64,000 nt of DNA, from the NCBI RefSeq assembly GCF_011077955.1, contig NZ_JAALBX010000012.1, positions 1 to 64,000 on the forward strand. The letters run 5' to 3'. Of this stretch, positions 1-9,250 are shown one piece after another (the first letter of the stretch is position 1; the number at the start of each line of letters is the position of its first letter). Both the position numbers and the translations under genes were made by a program. This DNA is from Citrobacter freundii (GTDB taxonomy: Bacteria > Pseudomonadota > Gammaproteobacteria > Enterobacterales > Enterobacteriaceae). The notes below the pieces were generated by a model. That model saw only the letters and a list, made by a program, of their open reading frames with translations. It ran no database searches and had not been told where the DNA came from.

Positions 1-23
1 TCATGGTTAAATCCTTATCAGTT

Positions 24-153
24 ATGGGGATAACAGATTCGGATTTTCCCATGAGTAGCATTACTGGCAGAGCCAACTTTTTGCTGACCACCTCCATAGG
101 AGGTGGTGTTCATTCAGGGATAAAAAGAGCGGCTCGTAAGCCGCTCTTTTTTT
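24..153 (+). ncRNA. Candidate structured RNA or 3' UTR at window edge
   Basis: Three stem-loops follow one another: 24-30 pairs with 46-52 (one G-U pair), 87-95 pairs perfectly with 99-107 around a 3-base loop (ACCACCTCC/GGAGGTGGT), and 122-134 pairs with 139-151 and runs into a T tract. No convincing gene covers these bases. By E. coli gene order the end of ldtB would lie just to the left, so this may be its 3' UTR or a small RNA released from it. The function is unknown and no known RNA family was recognised. Confidence 0.35.
122..153. terminator. Bidirectional Rho-independent terminator
   Basis: The arms AAGAGCGGCT and AGCCGCTCTT enclose a CGTA loop. An A tract precedes and a T tract follows, so the element can stop transcripts from both sides. 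It closes the leftward mntR-ybiR unit and whatever reads rightward from the window edge. Confidence 0.85.
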
Positions 154-160
154 GTCTGCG

Positions 161-1273
161 TTATTGTATCAGCGAGAGTAATGCCCATCCTACCAGCATT
201 GCCCATACCAGCAGCGGCAACGACCAGAAGTGAAAACGCCACCAGATACGTCGGTCGCCTGCCATGCGTAACGCGATGAGATTCGCAAGTGAGCCAGGCA
301 ACAGCCCAAACCCGCCGATATTAACCGCATAAGCCAGCAATGTTGACGGTTGCACATAATTGAGCAACAGGATCGTGGACGGCACATTACTGATAAACTG
401 CGACAACCCCACCCCCAGCAAAAATAAGCCGCCAGAGGAGAGCGCCGTCACCCCAGGGAGATTTTCTCGCAACAGGGGTAATTGAATCAGTAAATGCACA
501 TCGATAAACATCACGATAAACACCAGCAACAGGCTCCAGTCGATTTGCAGCAATACGTTACGCGCCACAATCAAAAAGCCCACCGCCACCAGCAACAATC
601 CCCAACGCTCCTGGTGCAATTCCAGCGCGGCTAAAAACACCAGATACAGCACCAGGCTGCTCCATACCAAACGCGGTTTCCAGTGATGCTGCTGTTCCCG
701 GGCCTGGTAACGCAACGCTTTTGCCGGAAAAAAGAACCAGCACAACACCATCAGGCTAATAACAAGCACCGCAGCGAGCGGCAGCATCTGCCAGATAAAC
801 GCGGCGAAAGAGATGCCGGAGCGGCCCCACAGCAGAATATTTTGCGGGTTGCCGATTGGCGTGAGCAGCGAACCCGCATTCACCGCCAGCGCTTCGAAGA
901 TAATCAACCGCGTCACAGGAATGCCGCAGAGCTTTTTTAGCGTGATGGTTAATGGCACCACGATAAAAAGCGCCACATCGTTGGTTAAAAATGTGGAGAG
1001 CAACGCCGCGCCGAATACCATAAACATGGCCAGTTGGCGCTCGCTTGCGAAACCTTTCACCATCCGGCGTCCCAGCACATCAAAATAGCCGCTGAGTTCG
1101 ACCCCTTTGGTGAGCATCATTAATCCACTGAGGGTGATAATCGTGTGCCAGTCGATCGCCTGTGGCCACTGGGCGGGTTTAAATGGCACAGCAACGCTTA
1201 CGGCAATGCCAATCAGCAGTAAAAGATGTAAAAACCGATCACGCAGAAAGGTGCGAAAAAATTGCCTCAGCAT
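161..1273 (-). CDS. ybiR: Inner-membrane anion/ion transporter YbiR
   Basis: This is a 370-residue hydrophobic protein with about ten predicted membrane segments, of the ArsB/NhaD ion-transporter superfamily. Its length and sequence match E. coli YbiR (about 372 residues). Conserved family features include the Asn-Asp-Val-Ala stretch near residue 98 and the GNPQN motif near residue 142. The ATG directly follows the mntR stop codon (TAA then ATG), so the two genes are almost certainly co-transcribed and translationally coupled. The substrate is not established. Coupling to a manganese regulator suggests, but does not prove, a role in metal or anion homeostasis. Transcription ends at the terminator at 122-153. 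Confidence 0.9.
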   Translation of the reverse strand: MLRQFFRTFLRDRFLHLLLLIGIAVSVAVPFKPAQWPQAIDWHTIITLSGLMMLTKGVELSGYFDVLGRRMVKGFASERQLAMFMVFGAALLSTFLTNDVALFIVVPLTITLKKLCGIPVTRLIIFEALAVNAGSLLTPIGNPQNILLWGRSGISFAAFIWQMLPLAAVLVISLMVLCWFFFPAKALRYQAREQQHHWKPRLVWSSLVLYLVFLAALELHQERWGLLLVAVGFLIVARNVLLQIDWSLLLVFIVMFIDVHLLIQLPLLRENLPGVTALSSGGLFLLGVGLSQFISNVPSTILLLNYVQPSTLLAYAVNIGGFGLLPGSLANLIALRMAGDRRIWWRFHFWSLPLLVWAMLVGWALLSLIQ

Positions 1274-1744
1274 TTAGAGTTCCTGACCGTGCTGTTCGTT
1301 GAAGCGTTGAAAAACACTGAGGGTTTCTTCACTTACGTGATGTTCCATTCCCTCGGCGTCGCGCCGGGCCGTATCAGGACTGACGCCAATATTCAGTAAA
1401 AACTGCTCCACAATATGGTGCCGCTCGCGGCTTTCCTGGGCCAGTTTTTCACCTTCGGGCGTTAAAAACACGCCGCGCCAGGGAATTTGTTCAATCAATC
1501 CCACCGTTGCCAGACGCTTAAGCATTTTCGCAACCGTGGGTTGCGATACGCCCAAACGCGCCGCCATATCCACCTGACGGGCTTCCCCTGATTCCCGGAT
1601 AAGGTCCGAGATCAATTCGACATAATCATCAATAAGTTCACGGCGGTGGGCTTCGCGAACCTGACGAAACCCTTCTACATGCTCTTCAACATTGACCAAT
1701 TGCGTCACTTTTATGCTGTGTGGCTTACCTGCGCGACGACTCAT
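1274..1744 (-). CDS. mntR: Manganese-responsive DtxR-family repressor MntR
   Basis: The 156-residue protein matches MntR of enterobacteria (155 in E. coli). A winged helix-turn-helix lies around residues 57-80 ([21 protein letters not shown] region). The dimerisation and metal-binding helices follow, with the E-H-H triplet at 134-136 that provides manganese ligands in this family. With Mn(II) bound it represses mntH and mntS in E. coli. It is transcribed away from mntS, and the MntR boxes at 1835-1870 lie between the two genes, so it probably controls mntS and perhaps its own promoter. Downstream ybiR is in the same transcript. Confidence 0.95.
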   Translation of the reverse strand: MSRRAGKPHSIKVTQLVNVEEHVEGFRQVREAHRRELIDDYVELISDLIRESGEARQVDMAARLGVSQPTVAKMLKRLATVGLIEQIPWRGVFLTPEGEKLAQESRERHHIVEQFLLNIGVSPDTARRDAEGMEHHVSEETLSVFQRFNEQHGQEL

Positions 1745-1834
1745 TGTGCTTCCCCATTACAGTGGCGCGATACGGTTATCTCGATCGTAGGGCTCATTGT
1801 AAACCAGAGCATCGCCAGCACAAAAAATTAACGA

Positions 1835-1850
1835 TTTAGCAATAGCTATA
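1835..1850. promoter_or_regulatory. Second, weaker MntR box
   Basis: The sequence TTTAGC-AATA-GCTATA keeps the TAGC-N4-GCTA core of the enterobacterial MntR operator. It lies two bases from a perfect box and nearly in line with it. Assignment rests on motif similarity and position between mntR and mntS. Confidence 0.5.
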
Positions 1851-1852
1851 CA

Positions 1853-1870
1853 ATATAGCCTGTGCTATAT
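1853..1870. promoter_or_regulatory. MntR operator upstream of mntS
   Basis: ATATAGC-CTGT-GCTATAT is a perfect inverted repeat. It matches the known MntR operator pattern (ATAGC-N4-GCTAT). It sits 58 bases before the mntS start codon, where bound MntR-Mn would cover the promoter. Confidence 0.8.
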
Positions 1871-1927
1871 CTGTATGTATTCGCATCAGTGATGGATTTA
1901 TTGGTAGCGGAATCGAGGAGGTAACCC

Positions 1928-2050
1928 ATGAACGAAATCAAGAGGTGTCTATCCGTGTTTACCCATTCACCGTTCCAGGTTCGCTTGCTGCTTATTGATT
2001 TAGTGTGTGATTACTTCAAACGCGCCGAACCCAAAGCCCCGGCCAGATAA
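1928..2050 (+). CDS. mntS: Small manganese-homeostasis protein MntS
   Basis: This 40-codon gene begins MNEIKRCLSVFTHSPF and is clearly related to E. coli MntS (42 residues, MNEFKRCMRVFSHSPF). The N-terminal half and the hydrophobic middle are conserved, while the C-terminal tail differs. A strong GAGGAGG ribosome-binding site ends about six bases before the ATG. MntR boxes lie just upstream, as expected for the MntR-repressed small protein that raises available Mn in E. coli, where it is proposed to restrain the MntP exporter. In E. coli the same transcript is known as the RybA RNA. It is easily missed because of its size. I am confident because length, N-terminus, operators and gene order all agree. 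Confidence 0.9.
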   Translation: MNEIKRCLSVFTHSPFQVRLLLIDLVCDYFKRAEPKAPAR

Positions 2051-2363
2051 CAGCCACACGCTGTTGCCTGGCTGTAGACGTCTTGACGATCCTGTCATGA
2101 TTTTGTAAAAGTTTTTGTCTATCTTATTTCTCCCTTGTTGCTACTGCTGAGTTTTCCCGCGCCGTTTCTTCATTTTGCTGTCTGTCTCGCAAAACAATTT
2201 GTTAGCACCTGTTGATATTCTGATAGCCAGGCTCTATCTTCTTGCAGCCCTGCAATCAAAGCGGCTCGCAGATGCGGTCACGCCCTCTTCAATCCAGCTC
2301 TCAGGCAGGCTCTCAGACCCTTAACGCCAGGGTTCACGCATGGCGTTTTGTTGAAGTTGCGAT
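2051..2363 (+). other. Leader region between mntS and opgE
   Basis: These 313 bases contain no gene that I can support. A hairpin (AACGCCA at 2323-2329 with TGGCGTT at 2341-2347, then TTTGTTG) lies 14 bases before the opgE start and resembles a weak terminator or attenuator. It could end the mntS transcript or modulate opgE. A smaller stem, ACAGCC/GGCTGT, follows the mntS stop at 2050-2075. Confidence 0.4.
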
Positions 2364-3950
2364 ATGAATGTAACGCTTAAAAATTCCTTAACCGCCCGTG
2401 GGTTTATGCCAGACCCGTGGATGGCTTTTTATTTCCTGCAGTCTTTATTAATTAATTACGCGCTGGGTTATCCGTTTAGCCTGCTGTATGCGGTGGCGTT
2501 TACCTGCATTTTATTGCTGCTCTGGCGGGTGATGCCGCGCGGGCAGAAGGTTTTACTGGGCGCCTGCTCGCTGGTGGCGGCTATGTATTTCCCTTTCGGC
2601 CAGGCCTATGGCGCGCCGAACTTCAATACCTTGCTGGCGATGCATTCCACCAATATGGAAGAATCCACGGAAATAATGACTATCTTTCCGTGGTACAGCT
2701 ATGTGGTCGCGGTGTTTATCTTTGCCCTTGGCGTGATTGCGCTGCGTCGCAAAGCCGGGACGGAAAAGCCTGCCTGGCGGTATGTCGACAGCTTGTGCCT
2801 TGCCATTAGCGTGGCGGCAATTTTTGTCGCGCCATTGCAAAACCTCGCCTGGGGTGGCGTGTTTAAATTAAAAGATACCGGGTATCCGGTGTTTCGCTTC
2901 GTTAAAGATGTAGTGGTCAACAATCAGGAAGTGATTGATGAACAACAGCGAATGGCGGAACTGTCAAAACTCAAAGATTCCTGGAACGTGCTGGCGGTAA
3001 AACCCCAGTATCACACCTATGTGGTGGTTATTGGCGAAAGCGTACGACGCGATGCGGTGGGCGCTTTTGGCGGTCACTGGAATAACTCGCCTTTTGCCAG
3101 CGCAGTCAACGGCTATTTCTTTACCGATTACATCGCCGCCAGCGGGTCGACTCAAAAATCACTGGGGCTTACCTTAAACCGGGTCATGAATGGTCAGCCG
3201 CAGTATCAGGATAACTTTGTCACCCTTGCCAACCGCGCCGGGTTCCAGACGTGGTGGTTCTCTAACCAGGGGCAGATTGGCGAATACGACACCGCTATCG
3301 CCAGTATCGCTAAGCGTGCTGATGAAGTGCAGTTTCTGAAAAAGGGTAATTTCGAAGCGGATAAAAACATTCGTGATGAAGCCTTACTGAAAATGACGGC
3401 GCAGGTGCTGGAAACCGAGCGCCCCCAGCCGCAGCTTATTGTATTGCACTTGATGGGTTCACACCCGCAGGCCTGCGATCGCACCCAGGGGAAATACGCT
3501 GAGTTCGTGCAATCAAAAGAGACCTCCTGCTATCTCTACTCCGTGACGCAAACGGACGAATTGCTCAAGCAACTGTATGGTCAGCTACAACATAGCGGGC
3601 AGAGTTTTTCGCTGGTGTATTTCTCCGATCATGGGCTGGCTTTTAAGGAACGCGGTAAAGAGGTGCAGTATCTGGCGCATTCCGACGCTTTCCAGCAGAA
3701 CTTCCAGGTACCGTTTATGGTGTTGTCGAGTGATGACAAAGCGCATCGGGTCATCAAAACCCGCCGCAGCGCGAATGACTTTTTGTCGTTTTTCTCTCAG
3801 TGGACGGGAATTAAAACCAAAGAGATAACCAGCCGGTACAAGTTTATTTCTGAGCAAAAAGCCGGGCCGGTTTTCATCACCAACTTCAAACTTCAAAAAG
3901 TGGATTACGATCATCTGGGTACCGATATTTTCGAAACCCGCTCCCGCTAA
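2364..3950 (+). CDS. opgE: Osmoregulated periplasmic glucan phosphoethanolamine transferase OpgE (YbiP)
   Basis: The 528-residue protein matches E. coli YbiP/OpgE (527) along its length. The first 165 residues hold about five membrane segments. A periplasmic alkaline-phosphatase/sulfatase-fold domain follows. VVVIGES places a metal ligand at E225, the AASGSTQKS segment places the family's catalytic threonine near T263, and FSDHG carries the C-terminal metal ligands. The family moves phosphoethanolamine from phosphatidylethanolamine to a glycan acceptor; E. coli OpgE acts on osmoregulated periplasmic glucans. The start MNVTLKNSL aligns with the E. coli start, although the ribosome-binding site is weak. 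It converges with ompX on a shared terminator. Confidence 0.93.
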   Translation: MNVTLKNSLTARGFMPDPWMAFYFLQSLLINYALGYPFSLLYAVAFTCILLLLWRVMPRGQKVLLGACSLVAAMYFPFGQAYGAPNFNTLLAMHSTNMEESTEIMTIFPWYSYVVAVFIFALGVIALRRKAGTEKPAWRYVDSLCLAISVAAIFVAPLQNLAWGGVFKLKDTGYPVFRFVKDVVVNNQEVIDEQQRMAELSKLKDSWNVLAVKPQYHTYVVVIGESVRRDAVGAFGGHWNNSPFASAVNGYFFTDYIAASGSTQKSLGLTLNRVMNGQPQYQDNFVTLANRAGFQTWWFSNQGQIGEYDTAIASIAKRADEVQFLKKGNFEADKNIRDEALLKMTAQVLETERPQPQLIVLHLMGSHPQACDRTQGKYAEFVQSKETSCYLYSVTQTDELLKQLYGQLQHSGQSFSLVYFSDHGLAFKERGKEVQYLAHSDAFQQNFQVPFMVLSSDDKAHRVIKTRRSANDFLSFFSQWTGIKTKEITSRYKFISEQKAGPVFITNFKLQKVDYDHLGTDIFETRSR

Positions 3951-3970
3951 TCCAGCGCTTCAGGCAAAAA

Positions 3971-3997
3971 AAATCCGCCCAATGGGCGGATTTTTAT
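3971..3997. terminator. Shared opgE/ompX terminator
   Basis: AAATCCGCCC-AAT-GGGCGGATTT is followed by T bases, with an A tract on the other side. The symmetry lets it stop both convergent genes. Confidence 0.9.
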
Positions 3998-4010
3998 TAG
4001 CACGGGGGGA

Positions 4011-4517
4011 TTAGAAACGGTAACCCACGCCTGCGATCCAGGTGCCAACGTCAACGTTGCGGATACGGCTCTGCTCGTAGGAAACGTCCAGTGCAACGTT
4101 TTCCATCGGGTTGAACTGCATACCTGCGCCGTAGGAGAAACCGTAGTCGCTGGTGCTGTCGTTATAAGTCGGGTAGGAACGATCCTGGTATTTGCCGTAG
4201 CCCACACCAACCACACCGTAGATGCTCGCCCAATCGTTCAGACGATAAGCCGGGCCTGCGGTGATGCCGTAGTACTGACCTTTACGGTAATCAGCCTCAG
4301 AGCGGTCTTTTTCGGTATAAGTAAAGGAACCGATGTAGCCCAGCGGGGTGTCATTTTCGTAGCGATACTTCAGGTTGAAACCGTTAGCTTTGTTCATTAC
4401 GCCCTGATAATCGCTCTGAGCATAACCACCGGAAACGGTGCTGGTTGCCGCGCTAGCAGTACCAACGGAAACGGCTAATACACAAGCCAGTGCTGAAAGA
4501 CATGCAATTTTTTTCAT
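4011..4517 (-). CDS. ompX: Outer-membrane protein X
   Basis: This is a small eight-stranded beta-barrel outer-membrane protein of 168 residues (171 in E. coli). The start is the ATG at 4517, giving MKKIACLSALA. A GAGG ribosome-binding site lies five bases upstream, whereas a GTG two codons earlier overlaps that site and is rejected. The signal peptide should be cut after the ASA at residue 23. The mature part keeps family landmarks such as GGYAQSD, GFNLKYRYE, YGITAGPAYR and the C-terminal VGYRF ending in phenylalanine, which is the barrel-assembly signal. Compared with E. coli, the exposed loops differ most. Transcription ends at the terminator shared with opgE. Confidence 0.96.
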   Translation of the reverse strand: MKKIACLSALACVLAVSVGTASAATSTVSGGYAQSDYQGVMNKANGFNLKYRYENDTPLGYIGSFTYTEKDRSEADYRKGQYYGITAGPAYRLNDWASIYGVVGVGYGKYQDRSYPTYNDSTSDYGFSYGAGMQFNPMENVALDVSYEQSRIRNVDVGTWIAGVGYRF

Positions 4518-4868
4518 AACCACCTCAAATGTGCTTCAAGTAACACTAAAGTAATAAATATACCAAAAAACGATGGGAAACTCTTTGTCATTTGCGCTGT
4601 CTAAGCGACCCGCGCTGTAACAGAACGTTTCCAGCGTTCTTTATTCCATGCAGAAACAGTCATTTAATGAACCCGCGCCATTATGTGCCCCAACGAATCC
4701 ACCAGACATCCAGATAAATCCTAAAACATTGTGATGCATTTTCAATCAAAGCCCTTACATTCTACGGACATAGCAAGCACTTTTTTTCAACAAAACCTCA
4801 ACCACAGAAGAATATTTACATTACACTGCGAGTTTTACTTATCGCTGACACAAACTGACAGGTGCTGG
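4518..4868. other. Divergent promoter region of ompX and rhtA
   Basis: This AT-rich gap of 351 bases must hold both divergent promoters. An in-frame extension of rhtA runs back to 4731 without a stop, but it lacks a good ribosome-binding site and has no counterpart in E. coli RhtA. No operator was recognised. Confidence 0.5.
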
Positions 4869-5756
4869 ATGCCGACGCTGTTACGTAAGACCCCTATCTG
4901 GGTACCCGTTGTTACGCTGCTGATTGCCATGATATCCATTCAAAGCGGCGCATCTTTAGCCAAAACCCTGTTTCCTTTAGTTGGCGCGCCTGGCGTGACG
5001 GCTCTTCGCCTTGCTCTGGGAACCCTCATTCTAGTCATTATTTTCAAACCCTGGCGTCTGCGTTTCACGAAAGCGCAACGCGTTCCCCTTCTGTTATATG
5101 GACTGGCGTTAGGGGGCATGAATTATTTGTTCTATTTGTCTATCCGTACCGTGCCGCTTGGTATCGCGGTTGCGCTGGAGTTTACCGGCCCGCTGGCGTT
5201 AGCGCTTTTTTCATCACGCCGCGCTATCGATTTTGTCTGGGTGATACTGGCAGTACTGGGTATGTGGTTTTTATTGCCGCTCGGGCAGGATGTGACCCAC
5301 GTCGATCCACTGGGAGCGATGTGCGCATTAGGCGCGGGCGCGTGCTGGGCGATGTATATCGTAACCGGTCAACGTGCGGGCGCCGACCATGGCCCTGCCA
5401 CCGTCGCGCTGGGATCGCTCATCGCCGCTCTGGTATTTGTACCGATTGGCGCCTGGCAGGCAGGCGACGCGCTATGGCACTGGTCGCTATTGCCGCTTGG
5501 CATAGGCGTTGCAATCCTCTCTACGGCTCTTCCCTACTCGCTGGAAATGGTGGCGCTTACCCGTTTGCCCACCCGAACTTTTGGCACATTAATGAGTATG
5601 GAACCTGCTCTGGCGGCCTTTTCAGGCATGATTTTTCTTGGTGAGACGCTTAACGGCACCCAACTTTTAGCGCTGTGTTCCATTATTATCGCCTCGATAG
5701 GTTCAACCTTAACTATTAAGCGCGAACCCACCGTTAAAAGCGTTGATATCAATTAA
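4869..5756 (+). CDS. rhtA: Threonine/homoserine exporter RhtA
   Basis: The 295-residue inner-membrane protein has the same length as E. coli RhtA. It consists of two EamA (drug/metabolite transporter) repeats with about ten membrane segments. Family stretches include SIQSGASLAK, GAPGVTALRLALG and PTRTFGTLMSMEPALAA. In E. coli it exports threonine, homoserine and some other amino acids. The ATG at 4869 (MPTLLRKTPIW) aligns with the E. coli start; longer upstream reading was rejected. It stands alone between divergent ompX and downstream dps. Confidence 0.93.
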   Translation: MPTLLRKTPIWVPVVTLLIAMISIQSGASLAKTLFPLVGAPGVTALRLALGTLILVIIFKPWRLRFTKAQRVPLLLYGLALGGMNYLFYLSIRTVPLGIAVALEFTGPLALALFSSRRAIDFVWVILAVLGMWFLLPLGQDVTHVDPLGAMCALGAGACWAMYIVTGQRAGADHGPATVALGSLIAALVFVPIGAWQAGDALWHWSLLPLGIGVAILSTALPYSLEMVALTRLPTRTFGTLMSMEPALAAFSGMIFLGETLNGTQLLALCSIIIASIGSTLTIKREPTVKSVDIN

Positions 5757-5979
5757 TGTCAGTCATTTTTTGTAACCGTTAAAATAAACTGAGAAAAATC
5801 TGTTTATTTTGGGGAAATAGCGTCATTGAGCATCAAAATGCGAGTGAGAATAATTTTCCGATACAGACATATTTATTTACGTGTTATCGACAAACCATTT
5901 CAAACAAGCTAACTCCTTGTTTACATTAACTGTTTTTTGTTCAACGCGTCTTTCACTATTTGACCGATAGGTCTATCCA

Positions 5980-6010
5980 CGCCTGCAAACAAAAAAAGCG
6001 GTGCTATACT
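5980..6010 (+). promoter_or_regulatory. dps promoter with extended -10
   Basis: TGC-TATACT at 6002-6010 is an extended -10 element that matches the E. coli dps promoter, which is used by sigma-S in stationary phase and by sigma-70 with OxyR under oxidative stress. The start codon follows 49 bases later. The remaining upstream gap (5757-5979) is AT-rich, as expected for IHF and Fis binding, but I could not place individual sites. Confidence 0.65.
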
Positions 6011-6022
6011 TATTTCCGGTAA

Positions 6023-6562
<540 letters not shown>

Positions 6563-6582
6563 CCCAGACGTTTTTCTTATTA

Positions 6583-6611
6583 AACCCACTCCGCAAGGAG
6601 TGGGTTATTTG
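6583..6611 (+). terminator. dps terminator
   Basis: AACCCACTCC-GCAA-GGAGTGGGTT is a ten-base-pair stem followed by ATTT, 20 bases after the dps stop codon. Confidence 0.8.
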
Positions 6612-6755
6612 CACCAAAATAGAGCACCCCTTTCCCCCTCCCCGGCCTTAATGGTTATTTTTTTGTAATCACCACCTCACACAATCGTTAACAGAAGATT
6701 GTTTTCTGAACGAATACTACGCTAAATAGAGCTTTCCAATGTTACACGCTTCCAG

Positions 6756-6785
6756 TGCACCATTTTAGTGCACCAAAATAGTGCA
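6756..6785 (+). promoter_or_regulatory. Two overlapping NtrC sites upstream of glnH
   Basis: TGCACCATTTTAGTGCA (6756-6772) and TGCACCAAAATAGTGCA (6769-6785) each have the GCAC-N7-GTGC pattern of NtrC (GlnG) enhancers. They share four bases, so their centres are 13 bases apart. They lie about 105-120 bases upstream of the predicted sigma-54 start, a normal activation distance. Confidence 0.85.
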
Positions 6786-6857
6786 TTAAAGGCGTTTTGC
6801 CTCGTTAAGCGTGCAACCGCCGTTTTGCATCCCCTTTCAAAACAGTAGGTTGTAATG

Positions 6858-6874
6858 TTGGCATGATTTTTTCA
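6858..6874 (+). promoter_or_regulatory. glnH sigma-54 promoter
   Basis: TTGGCATGATTTTTTCA carries the -24 GG at 6860-6861 and, ten bases later, TC at 6872-6873 in place of the usual -12 GC. The same departure from consensus is characteristic of E. coli glnHp2, which is a weak sigma-54 promoter dependent on NtrC. Confidence 0.7.
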
Positions 6875-6900
6875 TACTAATGCTGTCTCGCTGGGGATAG

Positions 6901-7674
<774 letters not shown>

Positions 7675-7697
7675 TTATTTATAGTAAGCACTCTCTC

Positions 7698-7716
7698 AGG
7701 GGCGCTCTTCGCCCCT
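7698..7716 (+). other. Intercistronic hairpin between glnH and glnP
   Basis: AGGGGCG-CTCTT-CGCCCCT lies 24 bases after glnH and is followed by GCTATTTTT. Such stems after binding-protein genes commonly stabilise the upstream mRNA or partly terminate, giving excess binding protein. The role here is inferred. Confidence 0.6.
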
Positions 7717-7751
7717 GCTATTTTTGAACCACGGTAACACAGGATATCATC

Positions 7752-8411
7752 ATGCAGTTTGACTGGAGCGCCATCTGGCCCGCCATTCCCCTCCTGATTG
7801 AAGGCGCCAAAATGACCTTGTGGATTTCGATCCTCGGTCTGATTGGCGGCCTGATTATCGGTCTGGTCGCCGGCTTCGCCCGTACCTATGGCGGTTGGAT
7901 TGCCAACCACATCGCCCTGGTGTTTATTGAAGTCATTCGCGGCACGCCCATTGTGGTGCAGGTCATGTTTATTTACTTCGCCCTGCCTATGGCGTTCACC
8001 GATTTGCGCATCGATCCGTTCAGCGCGGCGGTGGTGACCATCATGATTAACTCCGGCGCTTATATCGCGGAAATCACGCGCGGCGCGGTGTTGTCTATCC
8101 ATCAAGGATTTAAAGAAGCAGGCCTGGCGCTGGGGTTATCGCGTCGCGAAACCATTCGCTACGTCATATTGCCGCTGGCGCTGCGCCGTATGCTGCCGCC
8201 GTTGGGCAACCAGTGGATTATCAGCATCAAAGATACCTCGCTGTTTATTGTTATCGGCGTTGCCGAATTAACCCGCCAGGGCCAGGAAATCATCGCCGGA
8301 AACTTCCGCGCGTTGGAGATCTGGAGCGCCGTTGCGGTGTTTTATCTCATCATCACCATGGTGTTGAGTTTCGTTCTGCGCCGTCTTGAAAGAAGGATGA
8401 AAATCCTGTGA
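7752..8411 (+). CDS. glnP: Glutamine ABC transporter permease GlnP
   Basis: This 219-residue inner-membrane permease has about five membrane segments and belongs to the HisM/GlnP family. The cytoplasmic EAA loop ([16 protein letters not shown]) that docks on the ATPase lies near residues 120-136. Length and sequence match E. coli GlnP. It forms a homodimer that takes glutamine from GlnH. Its stop overlaps the glnQ start by four bases (GTGA), so the two are translationally coupled. Confidence 0.96.
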   Translation: MQFDWSAIWPAIPLLIEGAKMTLWISILGLIGGLIIGLVAGFARTYGGWIANHIALVFIEVIRGTPIVVQVMFIYFALPMAFTDLRIDPFSAAVVTIMINSGAYIAEITRGAVLSIHQGFKEAGLALGLSRRETIRYVILPLALRRMLPPLGNQWIISIKDTSLFIVIGVAELTRQGQEIIAGNFRALEIWSAVAVFYLIITMVLSFVLRRLERRMKIL

Positions 8412-9130
8412 TTGAATTTAAAAACGTTTCCAAGCACTTTGGCACAACCCAAGTGCTGCACAATATTGATTTGAACATTACCCAGGGCGAAGTAGTGGTA
8501 ATTATCGGGCCGTCAGGCTCGGGGAAATCCACGCTGTTGCGCTGCATTAATAAGCTCGAAGAGATTACCAGCGGCGATCTGATTGTTGATGGCCTAAAAG
8601 TGAACGATCCCAAAGTCGACGAGCGTCTTATCCGCCAGGAAGCGGGTATGGTGTTCCAGCAGTTTTATCTGTTCCCGCACCTGACGGCGCTGGAAAACGT
8701 CATGTTCGGCCCGCTGCGGGTACGCGGCGCATCGAAAGCGGACGCTGAGAAGCTGGCGCAATCGCTGCTTGCGAAAGTGGGCCTTGCTGAGCGCGCGCAT
8801 CACTATCCTTCTGAACTGTCTGGCGGCCAGCAGCAGCGCGTGGCAATTGCCCGTGCGCTTGCGGTGAAACCGAAAATGATGCTGTTTGATGAACCGACCT
8901 CTGCGCTTGACCCGGAACTGCGCCATGAAGTGTTGAAAGTCATGCAGGACTTGGCGGAAGAAGGGATGACGATGGTTATCGTCACGCACGAAATTGGCTT
9001 TGCTGAGAAAGTGGCGTCGCGGTTGATCTTTATCGATAAAGGCCGCATCGCCGAAGACGGTAATCCGCAGGCGCTGATTGAGAACCCACCCAGCACACGC
9101 TTGCAGGAATTTTTACAGCACGTCTCCTGA
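8408..9130 (+). CDS. glnQ: Glutamine ABC transporter ATPase GlnQ
   Basis: The 240-residue ABC ATPase has all expected motifs: Walker [10 protein letters not shown], the Q-loop glutamine in MVFQQ, signature LSGGQQQ, Walker [12 protein letters not shown] and the H-loop histidine in IVTHE. Its length equals that of E. coli GlnQ. Translation starts at GTG 8408 inside the glnP stop. It powers glutamine import with GlnP and GlnH. The terminator at 9135-9160 ends the operon. Confidence 0.96.
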   Translation: MIEFKNVSKHFGTTQVLHNIDLNITQGEVVVIIGPSGSGKSTLLRCINKLEEITSGDLIVDGLKVNDPKVDERLIRQEAGMVFQQFYLFPHLTALENVMFGPLRVRGASKADAEKLAQSLLAKVGLAERAHHYPSELSGGQQQRVAIARALAVKPKMMLFDEPTSALDPELRHEVLKVMQDLAEEGMTMVIVTHEIGFAEKVASRLIFIDKGRIAEDGNPQALIENPPSTRLQEFLQHVS

Positions 9131-9134
9131 TACT

Positions 9135-9160
9135 AACCCCCTCACCTGAGGGGGTTTTTT
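9135..9160 (+). terminator. glnHPQ terminator
   Basis: CCCCCTCA-CC-TGAGGGGG with flanking AA/TT pairs is followed by a T run, five bases after the glnQ stop. Confidence 0.9.
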
Positions 9161-9250
9161 ATTGCCCGGATTACTCCCCATTTCAAGCCAGGCTTGCACC
9201 GGACACTATACTTAGGTTTTTTGTGTCACTTTCTCAACCCGGAGGAGCCT

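Noticed and set aside
3-233. 76-codon open frame at the left edge
   Set aside because: It has no ribosome-binding site, runs through three hairpins and a terminator, and overlaps ybiR antisense.
4731-4868. N-terminal extension of rhtA
   Set aside because: It has no homologous counterpart, no signal features and no ribosome-binding site; the start at 4869 gives the family length.
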